Origin: Asticcacaulis aquaticus
GTDB lineage: Bacteria > Pseudomonadota > Alphaproteobacteria > Caulobacterales > Caulobacteraceae
Assembly: GCF_028550415.1 (NCBI RefSeq)
Contig: NZ_JAQQKX010000006.1
Location: 62,001-126,000 of the forward strand
DNA: 64,000 bases
Direction of reading: 5' to 3'
Within the stretch, counting starts at the first letter, position 1. Each line of letters begins with the position of its first letter. The notes beneath the pieces are model-generated. The model was not told the origin of the DNA. It saw nothing but the letters and a program-made list of their open reading frames with translations, and ran no database searches. Made by a program: the position numbers and the translations under genes. Below are positions 27,779 to 35,944 of the stretch, piece by piece.

Positions 27779-28429
27779 TCAGCCCTGATCGGCGAACTGT
27801 GCCCTGAGGTCGTAGAGGGTCGAGGCGATGTGATCGTGCATCATGGCCGAAGCCTGCTGCGCCTTGCCGGCGGCCCATACCTCGTACATCTCGGTATGTT
27901 CCTTGTGGGCGCGGTCGTCGCGACCGGCGGGCTCCAGGTGCTTGCCGACATAGCGTTCGGAAATGATGTGCAGGCGCTCGATGATCTGGATGGTCACCTG
28001 ACGGTTCAGGGGCCGCACCAGGGCCATGTGGAAGGCGCGATTGAGCTTGCCGACCTCACCTTTGTCCGAGTGGGCGGCGGCGTCCAGCGCCAGCAAGGCG
28101 TCTTTGGCGACGCGGCGATCGGCATCGGTGGCGACCAGAGAGGCCTGCGCCACGGCATCGGGCTCGATCTTGAGACGCAGGGCGTAGATTTCCTCGACCT
28201 CGTCGGAGTTCAGCGGACGGACGAAATAGCCGCGGTTCTTGAGGTTGAGCAGCAGCCCGTCCTGCTCCAGTCGCGCCAGCGCCTCGCGCAGAGGTATCTT
28301 GCTGACGCCCAGTTCGGCGGCCAGCGCATCCTGACGGATGGATTCATTGATAGGGATCTTGCCGGAAATAATCTGGTCACGGACCAGCGTAAATATCTGT
28401 TCGGAGAGGGTTTGAACAATAATGGCCAT
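27779..28429 (-). CDS. GntR/FCD-family transcriptional regulator, probable master regulator of the locus
   Basis: A 216-residue regulator. Residues about 8-70 form the GntR winged helix (LSEQIFTLVRDQIISGKI, then ELGVSKIPLREALARLEQDGLL). Residues about 80-205 are the all-helical FCD ligand domain, with histidines (FHMALVRP, AHKEHTEM, MMHDHI) that in relatives hold a metal and the effector. FCD regulators such as NanR and UxuR/ExuR recognise GGTATA or TTGGTATACCAA sequences, which resembles the GTATAYNNTATA sites found across this locus, including one 51-63 nt before this gene. A hydroxyproline-pathway intermediate is the likely effector, by context. It is convergent with the permease and followed upstream by the epimerase operon in the same direction. 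Confidence 0.9.
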   Translation of the reverse strand: MAIIVQTLSEQIFTLVRDQIISGKIPINESIRQDALAAELGVSKIPLREALARLEQDGLLLNLKNRGYFVRPLNSDEVEEIYALRLKIEPDAVAQASLVATDADRRVAKDALLALDAAAHSDKGEVGKLNRAFHMALVRPLNRQVTIQIIERLHIISERYVGKHLEPAGRDDRAHKEHTEMYEVWAAGKAQQASAMMHDHIASTLYDLRAQFADQG

Positions 28430-28479
28430 GAAGCCGAAACCTTAGGGGAGGAAAGGTGAGTTTATACCCACGTTCGTTT

Positions 28480-28492
28480 ATATAAAGTATAC
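28480..28492. promoter_or_regulatory. GTATAYNNTATA operator 5, upstream of the GntR gene
   Basis: The reverse strand reads GTATACTTTATAT, 51-63 nt before the regulator's start. This position suits autoregulation. It also lies between the epimerase gene's 3' end and the regulator. Confidence 0.65.
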
Positions 28493-28571
28493 CACACTAC
28501 CCGCTATTCCCTGAGTCTGGCAAGTCTATGTTGTCTCTCCCGATACAAAATCACTCATAGGTCGAATAAGG

Positions 28572-29591
28572 TCAGAGAACCTGAAAACCTTCCCAGAACT
28601 GATCTTCGCGATCGATCCAGATCGTATTGAAACCGGTCGAGATGGCCGAGCCTTCGATGGATGGAATAATGGCCGCCTGACCGTTCAGATCGACCTCTTT
28701 GGTCACCACACCGGTAAAGCGCGAACAGATATAGCTCTGATGGACGAAGGGCTCGCCCACCGCGAGGCGGCCCGTGGCGTGCAGGTGCGCCAGTCGCGCC
28801 GAGGTGCCGGTGCCGCAGGGCGACCGGTCGATGGCGCGTTCACCGTAAAAGACGGCGTTACGGCCATGCGCGGGGTTGGCTTCCCCTTCGGCGTTTTTGG
28901 GTACGTCGGCCCACAGAACGTGGCTGACGCCGCGAATGGTGGGATCGAGCGGGTGCACGGGTACATAAGCTTCCTGCACCAGTGATCTGATTTTGCGCGA
29001 CAATTCGACAATGCGTGCCGCACCGAGCGCGTCGAGCCCGGTATAGGGGCCGTCTGCGGTCGGCTCGATAATGGCGTAGTAATTGCCGCCGTAGGACACG
29101 TCGAGCGTCAGGTGCCCAAAGTCCGGCACGTCGATCTCGATGCCCGTTTTTGCCAGATAGGCGGGGACATTGGTGATCTTCACCGCCGTGACCTTCGCGC
29201 CGTTTGTCTGGTAGTCGATATTAATCACACCCGCCGGCACTTCCAGTTTCAGCTTGCCGGGCGTGCGCGGGATGATCAGTCCGTTTTCCAGCGCGAAGGT
29301 GACCATACCGATGGTGCCGTGGCCGCACATGGGCAGGCAGCCGGAGGTCTCGATAAACAGAATCCCGGCATCGGTATCGGGCTGTGTCGGCGGATAGAGA
29401 AAGCCCCCCGACATCATGTCGTGGCCGCGCGGCTCATAGCACAGGCCGGTCCTGATCCAGTCGAAGCGGTTGAGGAAATCCTGCCGTCGCTCGGACATGT
29501 TCGATCCGGCCAGCAGTGGCGCACCGCCCGCAACGAGTCTGACGGGGTTGCCCGCTGTGTGACCGTCGATGCAGAAAAAGGTATGACGCAT
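28572..29591 (-). CDS. 4-hydroxyproline 2-epimerase (proline racemase family)
   Basis: A 339-residue cytoplasmic enzyme that interconverts trans-4-hydroxy-L-proline and cis-4-hydroxy-D-proline, the first step of bacterial hydroxyproline catabolism. It starts MRHTFFCIDGHTAGNPVRLV, as hydroxyproline epimerases do. Both catalytic cysteines are present, Cys89 (LPMCGHGTIG) and Cys259 (RSPCGTGTSA). This excludes the 3-hydroxyproline dehydratase branch, which has Ser/Thr at one position. I start it at 29591, where the conserved N-terminus begins; 10 more in-frame codons upstream are not conserved. It follows the DapA-family gene on the same strand after a 107-nt gap holding a hairpin. Confidence 0.92.
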   Translation of the reverse strand: MRHTFFCIDGHTAGNPVRLVAGGAPLLAGSNMSERRQDFLNRFDWIRTGLCYEPRGHDMMSGGFLYPPTQPDTDAGILFIETSGCLPMCGHGTIGMVTFALENGLIIPRTPGKLKLEVPAGVINIDYQTNGAKVTAVKITNVPAYLAKTGIEIDVPDFGHLTLDVSYGGNYYAIIEPTADGPYTGLDALGAARIVELSRKIRSLVQEAYVPVHPLDPTIRGVSHVLWADVPKNAEGEANPAHGRNAVFYGERAIDRSPCGTGTSARLAHLHATGRLAVGEPFVHQSYICSRFTGVVTKEVDLNGQAAIIPSIEGSAISTGFNTIWIDREDQFWEGFQVL

Positions 29592-29672
29592 AAGACACTC
29601 ACAGATAAAGAGAAGCGGCAAAGCCGCAAATACTTTGCCGTGCAGGATCAGGAAAGTGAAAAGTAAGGGGGT

Positions 29673-29693
29673 ATGGGGGCGTTACGCCCCCAT
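29673..29693. promoter_or_regulatory. GC-rich hairpin between the deaminase and epimerase genes
   Basis: ATGGGGGCG TTA CGCCCCCAT is a perfect 9-bp stem with a 3-nt loop, 6 nt after the DapA-family stop. It lacks a T run on the coding strand, so it is more likely an mRNA-stabilising or partial attenuating structure than a full terminator. Confidence 0.5.
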
Positions 29694-29698
29694 TACCT

Positions 29699-30613
29699 TT
29701 AGGCAGCCTTGTTGATGCTAAGGCTGGGGCGCGAGGCGGCGGCCTCTTCGACCATTTTCGTCACCTGAGCCCGGCGTTCGCCGGTCAGCGGCAGGCGCGG
29801 CATACGGACGCGTTCGGAACCACGGCCCATGATCTGTTCGGCCAGCTTGATCGACTGAACGAGGTCGTGCTCGGCGTCGAGGTGCAGCAGCGGCAGGAAC
29901 CAGCGATAGATTTCCAGCGCCGTCTTCAGATCGCCGGCTTTCAGCGCCTTGACCAGCATGACGGATTCGTGCGGGAAGGCCGAGGTCAGGCCCGACACCC
30001 AGCCCTGGGCGCCGAGCAGCAGGCCTTCATAGGCGACATCGTCGAGACCGGCGAAGATCGAGTAGCGGTCGCCGAAGGCATTATAGACGTCGGTAAAGCG
30101 GCGGGTGTCGGCGGCGGACTCCTTGACGGCGACGATGTTTTTCACCGGGCGCAGAGCTTCGAGGGCATCGTTACCGATATTGACGCGGTAGGCGGTCGGG
30201 TTGTTGTAGAGCATGATCGGCAGCGACGTGGCGTCGGCGACCTGCGTGAAGTGCGCAACCAGCTCTTCGGTTTTCGGCACATAAACCATGGCGGGCAACA
30301 GCATCAGACCCGTGGCACCGATTTTTTCAGCGTCCTGCGCGAAGGCGATGGCGCGCGGGGTGGTCAGTTCCGACGTACCGACGACGACCGGTACGCGACC
30401 GGCGACGACTTCGACGATGGCGGTCAGCAGCTTGCGCTTTTCATCGGCTTCGAGGGAGTTATTTTCGCCGCAGGTGCCCAGCGCGATAATGCCGGTAACA
30501 CCGTCCTTGATCAGATCGTCCACGACCCGTTGCGAGTCGGCGTAATCGATGGAAAGGTCGGGTTTGAATTGCGTGGTAACGGCCGGAAACACACCTTGCC
30601 AGTCGATTTTCAT
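29699..30613 (-). CDS. DapA-family aldolase/dehydratase; probable Delta1-pyrroline-4-hydroxy-2-carboxylate deaminase
   Basis: A 304-residue member of the dihydrodipicolinate synthase/N-acetylneuraminate lyase family. The Schiff-base lysine is Lys164 (VAVKESAAD), with the usual tyrosine at Tyr136 (IMLYNNPTAYR) and the substrate loop GTCGEN near residue 47. Its start, IDWQGVFPAVTTQF, resembles members found in hydroxyproline operons, which convert pyrroline-4-hydroxy-2-carboxylate to alpha-ketoglutarate semialdehyde and ammonia. L-2-keto-3-deoxyarabonate dehydratase belongs to the same superfamily and would also suit an arabinose-rich diet, so that is the main alternative. It precedes the epimerase on the same strand and shares an intergenic region, with operator 6, with the divergent FAD oxidase gene. 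Confidence 0.8.
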   Translation of the reverse strand: MKIDWQGVFPAVTTQFKPDLSIDYADSQRVVDDLIKDGVTGIIALGTCGENNSLEADEKRKLLTAIVEVVAGRVPVVVGTSELTTPRAIAFAQDAEKIGATGLMLLPAMVYVPKTEELVAHFTQVADATSLPIMLYNNPTAYRVNIGNDALEALRPVKNIVAVKESAADTRRFTDVYNAFGDRYSIFAGLDDVAYEGLLLGAQGWVSGLTSAFPHESVMLVKALKAGDLKTALEIYRWFLPLLHLDAEHDLVQSIKLAEQIMGRGSERVRMPRLPLTGERRAQVTKMVEEAAASRPSLSINKAA

Positions 30614-30742
30614 ATCAAAGCTCCTAAAGCGCCGCCCGGAAACTGTGCAATGGTTTTCGGGAACATATACGTCAAAACAAAAACTTATAAGCGAGTGCGG
30701 TGTGAATCAGACCGGAATACGCTCTAAGGCTTGCACGAGAAT

Positions 30743-30755
30743 ATATACCGTATAC
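30743..30755. promoter_or_regulatory. GTATAYNNTATA operator 6 between divergent hydroxyproline operons
   Basis: The forward strand reads ATATACCGTATAC; the reverse strand fits the pattern as GTATACGGTATA. It is 42 nt before the FAD oxidase start and about 130 nt before the deaminase start, so one site may serve both. The remaining 30614-30742 sequence is AT-rich without a gene. Confidence 0.7.
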
Positions 30756-30796
30756 TATATGCGATAGTGCAATGCAAGAAGGTTACGTGTGCTAAA

Positions 30797-32023
30797 ATGA
30801 GGACTATCGTCATCGGGGGCGGCATTGTCGGTCTGTCCATTGCGCTCAGGCTGCAAGGCCGCGGTTATCAGGTCCGGCTGATCGACCGTGACGCGGTGCG
30901 CACGACGGCCTCCTATGGCAATGCGGGCCATATCGCGATCGAGCAGGTCGAGCCTCTGGCCTCTATGGATATGGTGCGGTCGGCACCGCGTCGCTGGTTC
31001 ATGCGCGGCGGGGCTCTCTCCCTGCCGCCGGGGGGAATCGGTGCGTGGCTGCCCTTTTCGCTGCGGTTATTGCGGGCAGCGCGGCAGGCGCGCTTCGAAC
31101 GGGGCAAGGCCGCCCTGTCAGGGCTGATCGCCGGAGCCATGCCCGCCTGGGCAAGACTGGTTGCCGATATCGCCCGGCCGGACCTGTTGCGTCAGGATGG
31201 ACATTATATAGTATGGGAGAGCGGGGCCAGCGCTGCTGACGGCCTGAAAAGCTGGCGGACGGCGGATACCGGCACGGCGCACTGGCGAGAAGTGACGCCT
31301 GAGGAACGGGCGGCTCTGTCGTCCCTGACGACGGTCCCGATCCACGGCGCCATCCGCTTTGAAAATACGGGGCAGGTCACCGATACGGCGAGACTGCTGC
31401 GCGAGATGGAGGCGACCTTCGTCGCGCGCGGCGGTGAGGTGCTGACGACCGAGGTCACAGGTCTGGTGCGAACGGACGGTCAGGCTGCGGTCAGGCTGGA
31501 AGCCGGCGAAGTCCTGGAGGCTGATCACATTGTCGTCGCGGCGGGGGTGTGGTCGAAGGCACTGCTGGAGCCGCTGGGGCACAAGGTGCCGATCGTGGCC
31601 GAACGCGGCTACCATATCCAGAGTCGCGATCACGGCTGGCCGGAAGGACACCCGCCCGTGGTGTTTGAGGACCGCTCGATGATCGTTACCGGTTTTGACA
31701 GTGGTCTGCGTGCCGCCAGCTTTGTCGAATTGAATCGAATCGACGCTCCTGCCGATCCGCGCAAATGGCAGGCCCTGCGCCGTCACGCACTGGAGCTGAA
31801 CCTGCCTCTGCGCGGCGAACTGGTCGAATGGGTGGGTATTCGTCCGACCCTGCCGGACTATCTGCCCGCTATCGGGCGCAGCGACCGCGCCGACAACCTC
31901 TACTACGCTATCGGTCATCAGCATCTGGGCTTGACGTTGGGGGCAACGACCGGCGAAATCGTCGCCGATATGCTGGCGTCCGGGGTGGGCCCCGATGTCT
32001 TCGACCTCAAAAGATTTGGATAA
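30797..32023 (+). CDS. FAD-dependent D-amino acid oxidase-family protein; probable D-hydroxyproline dehydrogenase
   Basis: A 408-residue flavoprotein of the DAO family. It begins directly with the FAD motif MRTIVIGGGIVGLSIALRL, has the second FAD contact ADHIVVAAGVWSKALL near residue 250, and ends with a typical substrate-domain stretch (WVGIRPTLPDYLPAIG, then GHQHLGLTLGATTG). Enzymes of this type oxidise cis-4-hydroxy-D-proline to pyrroline-4-hydroxy-2-carboxylate, passing electrons to the respiratory chain. The assignment rests on divergent pairing with the epimerase and DapA-family genes. General D-amino acid dehydrogenase activity is the alternative. The ATG at 30797 is preferred because the Rossmann motif must begin there. 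The M24 peptidase gene follows after 6 nt, so they form one operon. Confidence 0.85.
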   Translation: MRTIVIGGGIVGLSIALRLQGRGYQVRLIDRDAVRTTASYGNAGHIAIEQVEPLASMDMVRSAPRRWFMRGGALSLPPGGIGAWLPFSLRLLRAARQARFERGKAALSGLIAGAMPAWARLVADIARPDLLRQDGHYIVWESGASAADGLKSWRTADTGTAHWREVTPEERAALSSLTTVPIHGAIRFENTGQVTDTARLLREMEATFVARGGEVLTTEVTGLVRTDGQAAVRLEAGEVLEADHIVVAAGVWSKALLEPLGHKVPIVAERGYHIQSRDHGWPEGHPPVVFEDRSMIVTGFDSGLRAASFVELNRIDAPADPRKWQALRRHALELNLPLRGELVEWVGIRPTLPDYLPAIGRSDRADNLYYAIGHQHLGLTLGATTGEIVADMLASGVGPDVFDLKRFG

Positions 32024-32029
32024 AGCATT

Positions 32030-33211
32030 ATGTCGATTGGTGATTCCGATGTCGAAGCCGAACTGGGCGCGCTGCGTCCGCTGGTGGCCGCGCCCGCCAT
32101 TGCGGTTGCCGAATATGAAGCGCGACTAAACAAGGCGCGGCGTCTGACGCGCGATATGGGGGCTCAGGCGCTGCTGATCGGGGCGGGGGCGTCCTTGCGC
32201 TACTTTGCCGGCCTGCCGTGGGGGGCATCGGAGCGGCTGATCGCGCTTTTGTTGCCGGTAGATGGCGCACCGGTTTTCATCTGCCCGTTCTTCGAGCGCG
32301 GCTCGGTCGAGGCCGATCTGAAACTGCCGTTCGATCTGCGTCTGTGGCAGGAGGACGAGAGCCCGCACGCCCTGATCAAACAGGCGATGGCCGATCGAGG
32401 TTTGTCGAAAATCGCTGTCGATCCGGCCATGAGTTTCGAGATGGTTAGTCGTCTGGGACTCGAAACCGGGCTGGAGATTGTCGAGGCGTCTTCGGTGATC
32501 AATGGCTGCCGGATGTATAAGTCGGCGGCCGAAATCGCCCTGATGCAACAGGCGAAGTCAATGACCGAAACTGTGCATAAGGCGACCGCCCGCATCCTGC
32601 GCGAGGGCATCACCACGACCGAGGTCATCAACTTCATCGAGGCGGCGCACCGAAAACTGGGCGCGGCGGGCAATTCGTTTGTCATCGTGCAGTTCGGCCA
32701 CGCCACCGCCTATCCGCACGGCCTGCCGGGTGTGCAGACCCTGAAAGCGAACGACCTCGTCCTGATCGATACGGGCTGTTACGTGCAGGGTTACACCTCC
32801 GACATCACCCGTACCTATGTTTTCGGTCAGGCGACGCCGGAGCAGCGGCGCATCTGGGACATCGAAAAAGAGGCGCAGGCCGCAGCTTTTGCGCGTGTCG
32901 AGGTCGGCATTCCGTGCGAGGCCGTGGACTATGCGGCGCGCGCCGTGCTGGAAAAGTATGGGCTGGGGCCAGACTATGCGCTGCCCGGCACGCCGCACCG
33001 GACGGGGCACGGCATCGGGCTGAATATCCACGAACCGGCCTATCTGGTGCGCGGCGACACAACGCCGCTAGCGCCGGGCATGTGCTTTTCCAACGAGCCG
33101 ATGATCGTCGTGCCGGAACGCTTCGGCATCCGGCTGGAGGACCACATGTATGTCACCGAAGGGGGCGCCAAATGGTTCACCGAACCGCAGGCGGCGATCG
33201 ATAAGCTTTAA
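32030..33211 (+). CDS. M24-family Xaa-Pro aminopeptidase/dipeptidase
   Basis: A 393-residue cytoplasmic peptidase with a creatinase N-domain (about 25-155) and a pita-bread catalytic domain. The five metal ligands are present: Asp247 (LIDTG), Asp258 (SDITRT), His327 (GHGIGLNIHEP), Glu356 (SNEPMIV) and Glu370 (RLEDHM). Members of this family cut bonds before proline, or Xaa-Pro dipeptides. Its co-transcription with the D-hydroxyproline dehydrogenase candidate suggests it frees proline and hydroxyproline from imported di- or oligopeptides. There is no signal peptide. Its 3' end overlaps the convergent metallopeptidase gene by 4 nt. Confidence 0.9.
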   Translation: MSIGDSDVEAELGALRPLVAAPAIAVAEYEARLNKARRLTRDMGAQALLIGAGASLRYFAGLPWGASERLIALLLPVDGAPVFICPFFERGSVEADLKLPFDLRLWQEDESPHALIKQAMADRGLSKIAVDPAMSFEMVSRLGLETGLEIVEASSVINGCRMYKSAAEIALMQQAKSMTETVHKATARILREGITTTEVINFIEAAHRKLGAAGNSFVIVQFGHATAYPHGLPGVQTLKANDLVLIDTGCYVQGYTSDITRTYVFGQATPEQRRIWDIEKEAQAAAFARVEVGIPCEAVDYAARAVLEKYGLGPDYALPGTPHRTGHGIGLNIHEPAYLVRGDTTPLAPGMCFSNEPMIVVPERFGIRLEDHMYVTEGGAKWFTEPQAAIDKL

Positions 33212-34077
33212 GAATAGCAGTCGTTCTTGAGATCGGCGGGGGCGCTGTTGAGCCGTGCGCTGTGGCCATAGAAGGCGTCGCCGGCGATGCGATGTGTGCG
33301 GCCGTAAACCTCGGTCAGTACGGCATAAAGCTGAGGGTCGTGGGCCTTGAGGTCCGTGTCGTTGACGACGACCAGCCCGTCCAGCTTATAGGCCATGTTC
33401 GAATTGAACCAGAACTGCGTCCCTTCGGCCCAGTATTCATCGACATTAAGCGCCATATAGGCGGCGCGCCACAAACCATTGGCCTTGGCGTTGATAAAGG
33501 CGGCTTCGATGCGCTTCATCAGGGCCGGATCGACCTGACGGATCGCCCCCAGAATATTGTGCGAAAATTCGTGCACCAGAATGTTTTCACCGTAATAGCG
33601 CGTGCCCGGCACGGCCATCAGGTTTTCCGCCGCGCCGGTCGTATAGAGCCCGCCCATGCCGCGCGCCCGGGCGTCCCAGTACTGACGATCCGTCATCCGC
33701 CCTATGGTTGTCGCATAATCGCGGACGTCGCATTTCGACAGACGCGGGTCGTCGATGGTTGGCTTTTTCCAGTGGCGTTGTTCGGGCATGTCGGTCGTGG
33801 TTTCCGACTGCGCCATGACGCCGACGCGGGCCCCGGCCTTGACAAGGGCCTGGCGCAGGTCCGGACGGTGCGCCAGCAGGGTGACGACGATGTCGCGGGC
33901 CGCCCACATCGCCGTGTCCGGCACCTTATCCGAGCCGATGACGGGAATGCCGCCCGCATTGAGGTATTTGCGATAAAAGGGATCGAGCTTGAGCGCGGTC
34001 GGTGGCTGGCCGATATTCGCTGCCACCGCAGGCGTCGCCACCAAAGCGGCAGCCAGCAAAATCCCTTTTAAGTTCAT
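33208..34077 (-). CDS. Secreted HExxH metallopeptidase-like protein of unknown family
   Basis: A 289-residue protein with a Sec signal (GILLAAALVATPAVAA, cleavage near residue 20). A zinc motif HEFSH (His169, Glu170, His173, in ENILVHEFSHNILG) is followed about 40 residues later by NVDEYWAEGTQFWF, whose Glu214 or Glu218 could be the third ligand of a gluzincin. A conserved cysteine pair (Cys116 and the C-terminal Cys near 287) may form a disulfide. I cannot name the family with certainty. It starts 3 nt after the DUF885 peptidase stop, so the two form an operon under operator 7. This makes it the third extracytoplasmic peptidase candidate in the locus, after the Svx-like and S9 enzymes, besides DUF885. 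Confidence 0.75.
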   Translation of the reverse strand: MNLKGILLAAALVATPAVAANIGQPPTALKLDPFYRKYLNAGGIPVIGSDKVPDTAMWAARDIVVTLLAHRPDLRQALVKAGARVGVMAQSETTTDMPEQRHWKKPTIDDPRLSKCDVRDYATTIGRMTDRQYWDARARGMGGLYTTGAAENLMAVPGTRYYGENILVHEFSHNILGAIRQVDPALMKRIEAAFINAKANGLWRAAYMALNVDEYWAEGTQFWFNSNMAYKLDGLVVVNDTDLKAHDPQLYAVLTEVYGRTHRIAGDAFYGHSARLNSAPADLKNDCYS

Positions 34078-34080
34078 CCC

Positions 34081-35835
34081 TCAATCCTGTCCGGCATAGG
34101 GGCTGGTGCCGCCGCGCGCGATGAAGCGGTCGACTGCCGCATCAAGAACGGGCAGGGGCACCGAGCCCAGTTCCAGCACCGTATCATGGAAGGCGCGGAT
34201 GTCGAACTTTTCACCCAGCGCGGCCTCGGCCCTGGCGCGGGCCTTCCAGATCGCCATTTCGCCCAGATAGTAGCTGAGCGCCTGACCCGGCCACGCGATA
34301 TAACGGTCGGTTTCGGTGGTGATTTCGTGCTCCGACAGGGCGGTGTTGTCGCGCATGAAGGCCATGGCTTGATCGCGCGTCCAGCCCTTGGCGTGGATGC
34401 CGGTATCGACCACCAGACGGGCGGCGCGCCACATCTGATAGCTCAGCATACCGAACCGCTCATAGGGCGTCTGATAGATGCCCATTTCGTCGCCGAGACG
34501 TTCGGCATACAGCGCCCAGCCTTCGCCGTAGGCCGAGATGTAGGTGTGCTGACGGAAGGGCGGCAGGCCTTTATTTTCCATAGCCAGCGGCATCTGGAAG
34601 GCGTGGCCAGGGGCCGACTCGTGCAGGGTCAGAGCCGGGATGGAATAGAGCGGGCGCGCGGGCAGGTTATAGGTATTGACCCAGTAGCCGCCCGGCCCGC
34701 CGCGACCGCCCGTATAGAAGGGGGCCAGTTCCGGCGCCACCGGATAGATGCCGAAGCGCGAGCGCGGCATGCGGCCGAAATACTCCGCCGCCTTGCCGTC
34801 GAACAACTTGGCCGTCCAGGCGGCGCGGTCGAGCAGGTCCTGCGGCTTGGTGACGTAGAACTGAGGGTCGGTGCGCAGGAAGTGCAGGAAGGCCTTGAGG
34901 TCGCCGTCGAATTTCACTTCCTTCATGACGGCGAACATCTCGGCCCGGATCTTGGCCACTTCGTCGAGGCCCATCTGGTGGATTGCTTCCGGAGTCAGGT
35001 CCAGCGTCGTATATTCGCGGCTCTGGGCCTTATAGAAAGCCTTGCCGTCGGGCAGATCATAGGCGGCGATCGAGGTGGCCGCCTTCGGCGCATATTCCTT
35101 GGTGATGAAGGTCAGGACGGACTGGTGCGCCGGGATGACGCTCTTGCCGATGGCATCAAGCGCCAGCGCCTTCAGTTCGGCCTGTTTCGCGGCCGGGATG
35201 CTCGACGGCATCGACTTGAACGGCAGGAAGAACATATTGTCCTCGCCCCTGGCGTCGATGACCGTGGTCAGGGACACGTCACGTCCGACCAGCGACACCT
35301 TGGGCACTGTAAAGCCGCGCTTCAGCCCCGCGCGCATATTGTCCATATTCTGCGCGAAATAGCGCGGCATGTCGTTGAGCGACTTCAGATAGTTGCGATA
35401 ATCGGCCTCCGTGCGGTAGCTGCCGCGCGCCATATAGCCGAGGTCGCTCCAGAACGAGGTGTCGCCCGCCAGAGGCCGTTCATAGGTTTTGAACACCTGG
35501 CCATTGACCAGGGTCTCGATCTGGAAGCGATAGACCTGATAGTTGACGAGGGCTTCGGGCGATAAGGCCTTGGTATCGACGCCATCGAGTTGCTTCAGCA
35601 CGGTCTGCCAGTAAGCGAGCTTCTTGTCCTGCGCGGCCTTCGACACGTCGGGCAGGCCGCCACCACGCTGATCGGCGGGCGCGTCTTCGTCCGAGGCCAT
35701 CTGTTTGCCGCGCCATTCCCATTCGGTCTTGTAGATGGTTTCAAACTTCGCGTCGGTCGCAGGATCGGCGTGAGCGGACATGGCGGCTCCGGATAGGCAG
35801 AGGATAAGAGCGGTGGTGCGGAGCAGGGCTTTCAT
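34081..35835 (-). CDS. DUF885-family exported metallopeptidase-like protein
   Basis: A 584-residue DUF885 protein with a Sec signal (cleavage near AHAD, residue 23). The family signature HESAPGH (His405, Glu406, His411) followed by EGW (Glu438 in SAYGEGWALYAERLG) is intact. This HExxxGH plus distal Glu arrangement suggests a zinc peptidase, and family members have been linked to peptide hydrolysis, but substrates are mostly unknown. It is transcribed first in an operon with the HEFSH protein, divergent from the second GH127/146-GH43 operon across a 109-nt gap holding operator 7. Peptide trimming of deglycosylated hydroxyproline-rich protein is the inferred role. Confidence 0.88.
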   Translation of the reverse strand: MKALLRTTALILCLSGAAMSAHADPATDAKFETIYKTEWEWRGKQMASDEDAPADQRGGGLPDVSKAAQDKKLAYWQTVLKQLDGVDTKALSPEALVNYQVYRFQIETLVNGQVFKTYERPLAGDTSFWSDLGYMARGSYRTEADYRNYLKSLNDMPRYFAQNMDNMRAGLKRGFTVPKVSLVGRDVSLTTVIDARGEDNMFFLPFKSMPSSIPAAKQAELKALALDAIGKSVIPAHQSVLTFITKEYAPKAATSIAAYDLPDGKAFYKAQSREYTTLDLTPEAIHQMGLDEVAKIRAEMFAVMKEVKFDGDLKAFLHFLRTDPQFYVTKPQDLLDRAAWTAKLFDGKAAEYFGRMPRSRFGIYPVAPELAPFYTGGRGGPGGYWVNTYNLPARPLYSIPALTLHESAPGHAFQMPLAMENKGLPPFRQHTYISAYGEGWALYAERLGDEMGIYQTPYERFGMLSYQMWRAARLVVDTGIHAKGWTRDQAMAFMRDNTALSEHEITTETDRYIAWPGQALSYYLGEMAIWKARARAEAALGEKFDIRAFHDTVLELGSVPLPVLDAAVDRFIARGGTSPYAGQD

Positions 35836-35887
35836 CGGACGCGAACCTCAGGGCTAAAGCGTTATTTTCGGGGGTTGTGCGATAATT

Positions 35888-35900
35888 GTATACAGTATAA
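35888..35900. promoter_or_regulatory. GTATAYNNTATA operator 7 between divergent peptidase and glycosidase operons
   Basis: GTATACAGTATAA, 53 nt from the DUF885 start and 45 nt from the GH127/146 start. A single central site in a short divergent region suggests joint control. Confidence 0.7.
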
Positions 35901-35944
35901 TGATTTAGGTGCAACCTTCGGATTCACAAAAACGAGGCCGCCCG

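Noticed and set aside
31203..31213. TATATAGTAT inside the FAD oxidase gene as an operator
   Set aside because: Lacks the second half-site and lies within coding sequence.
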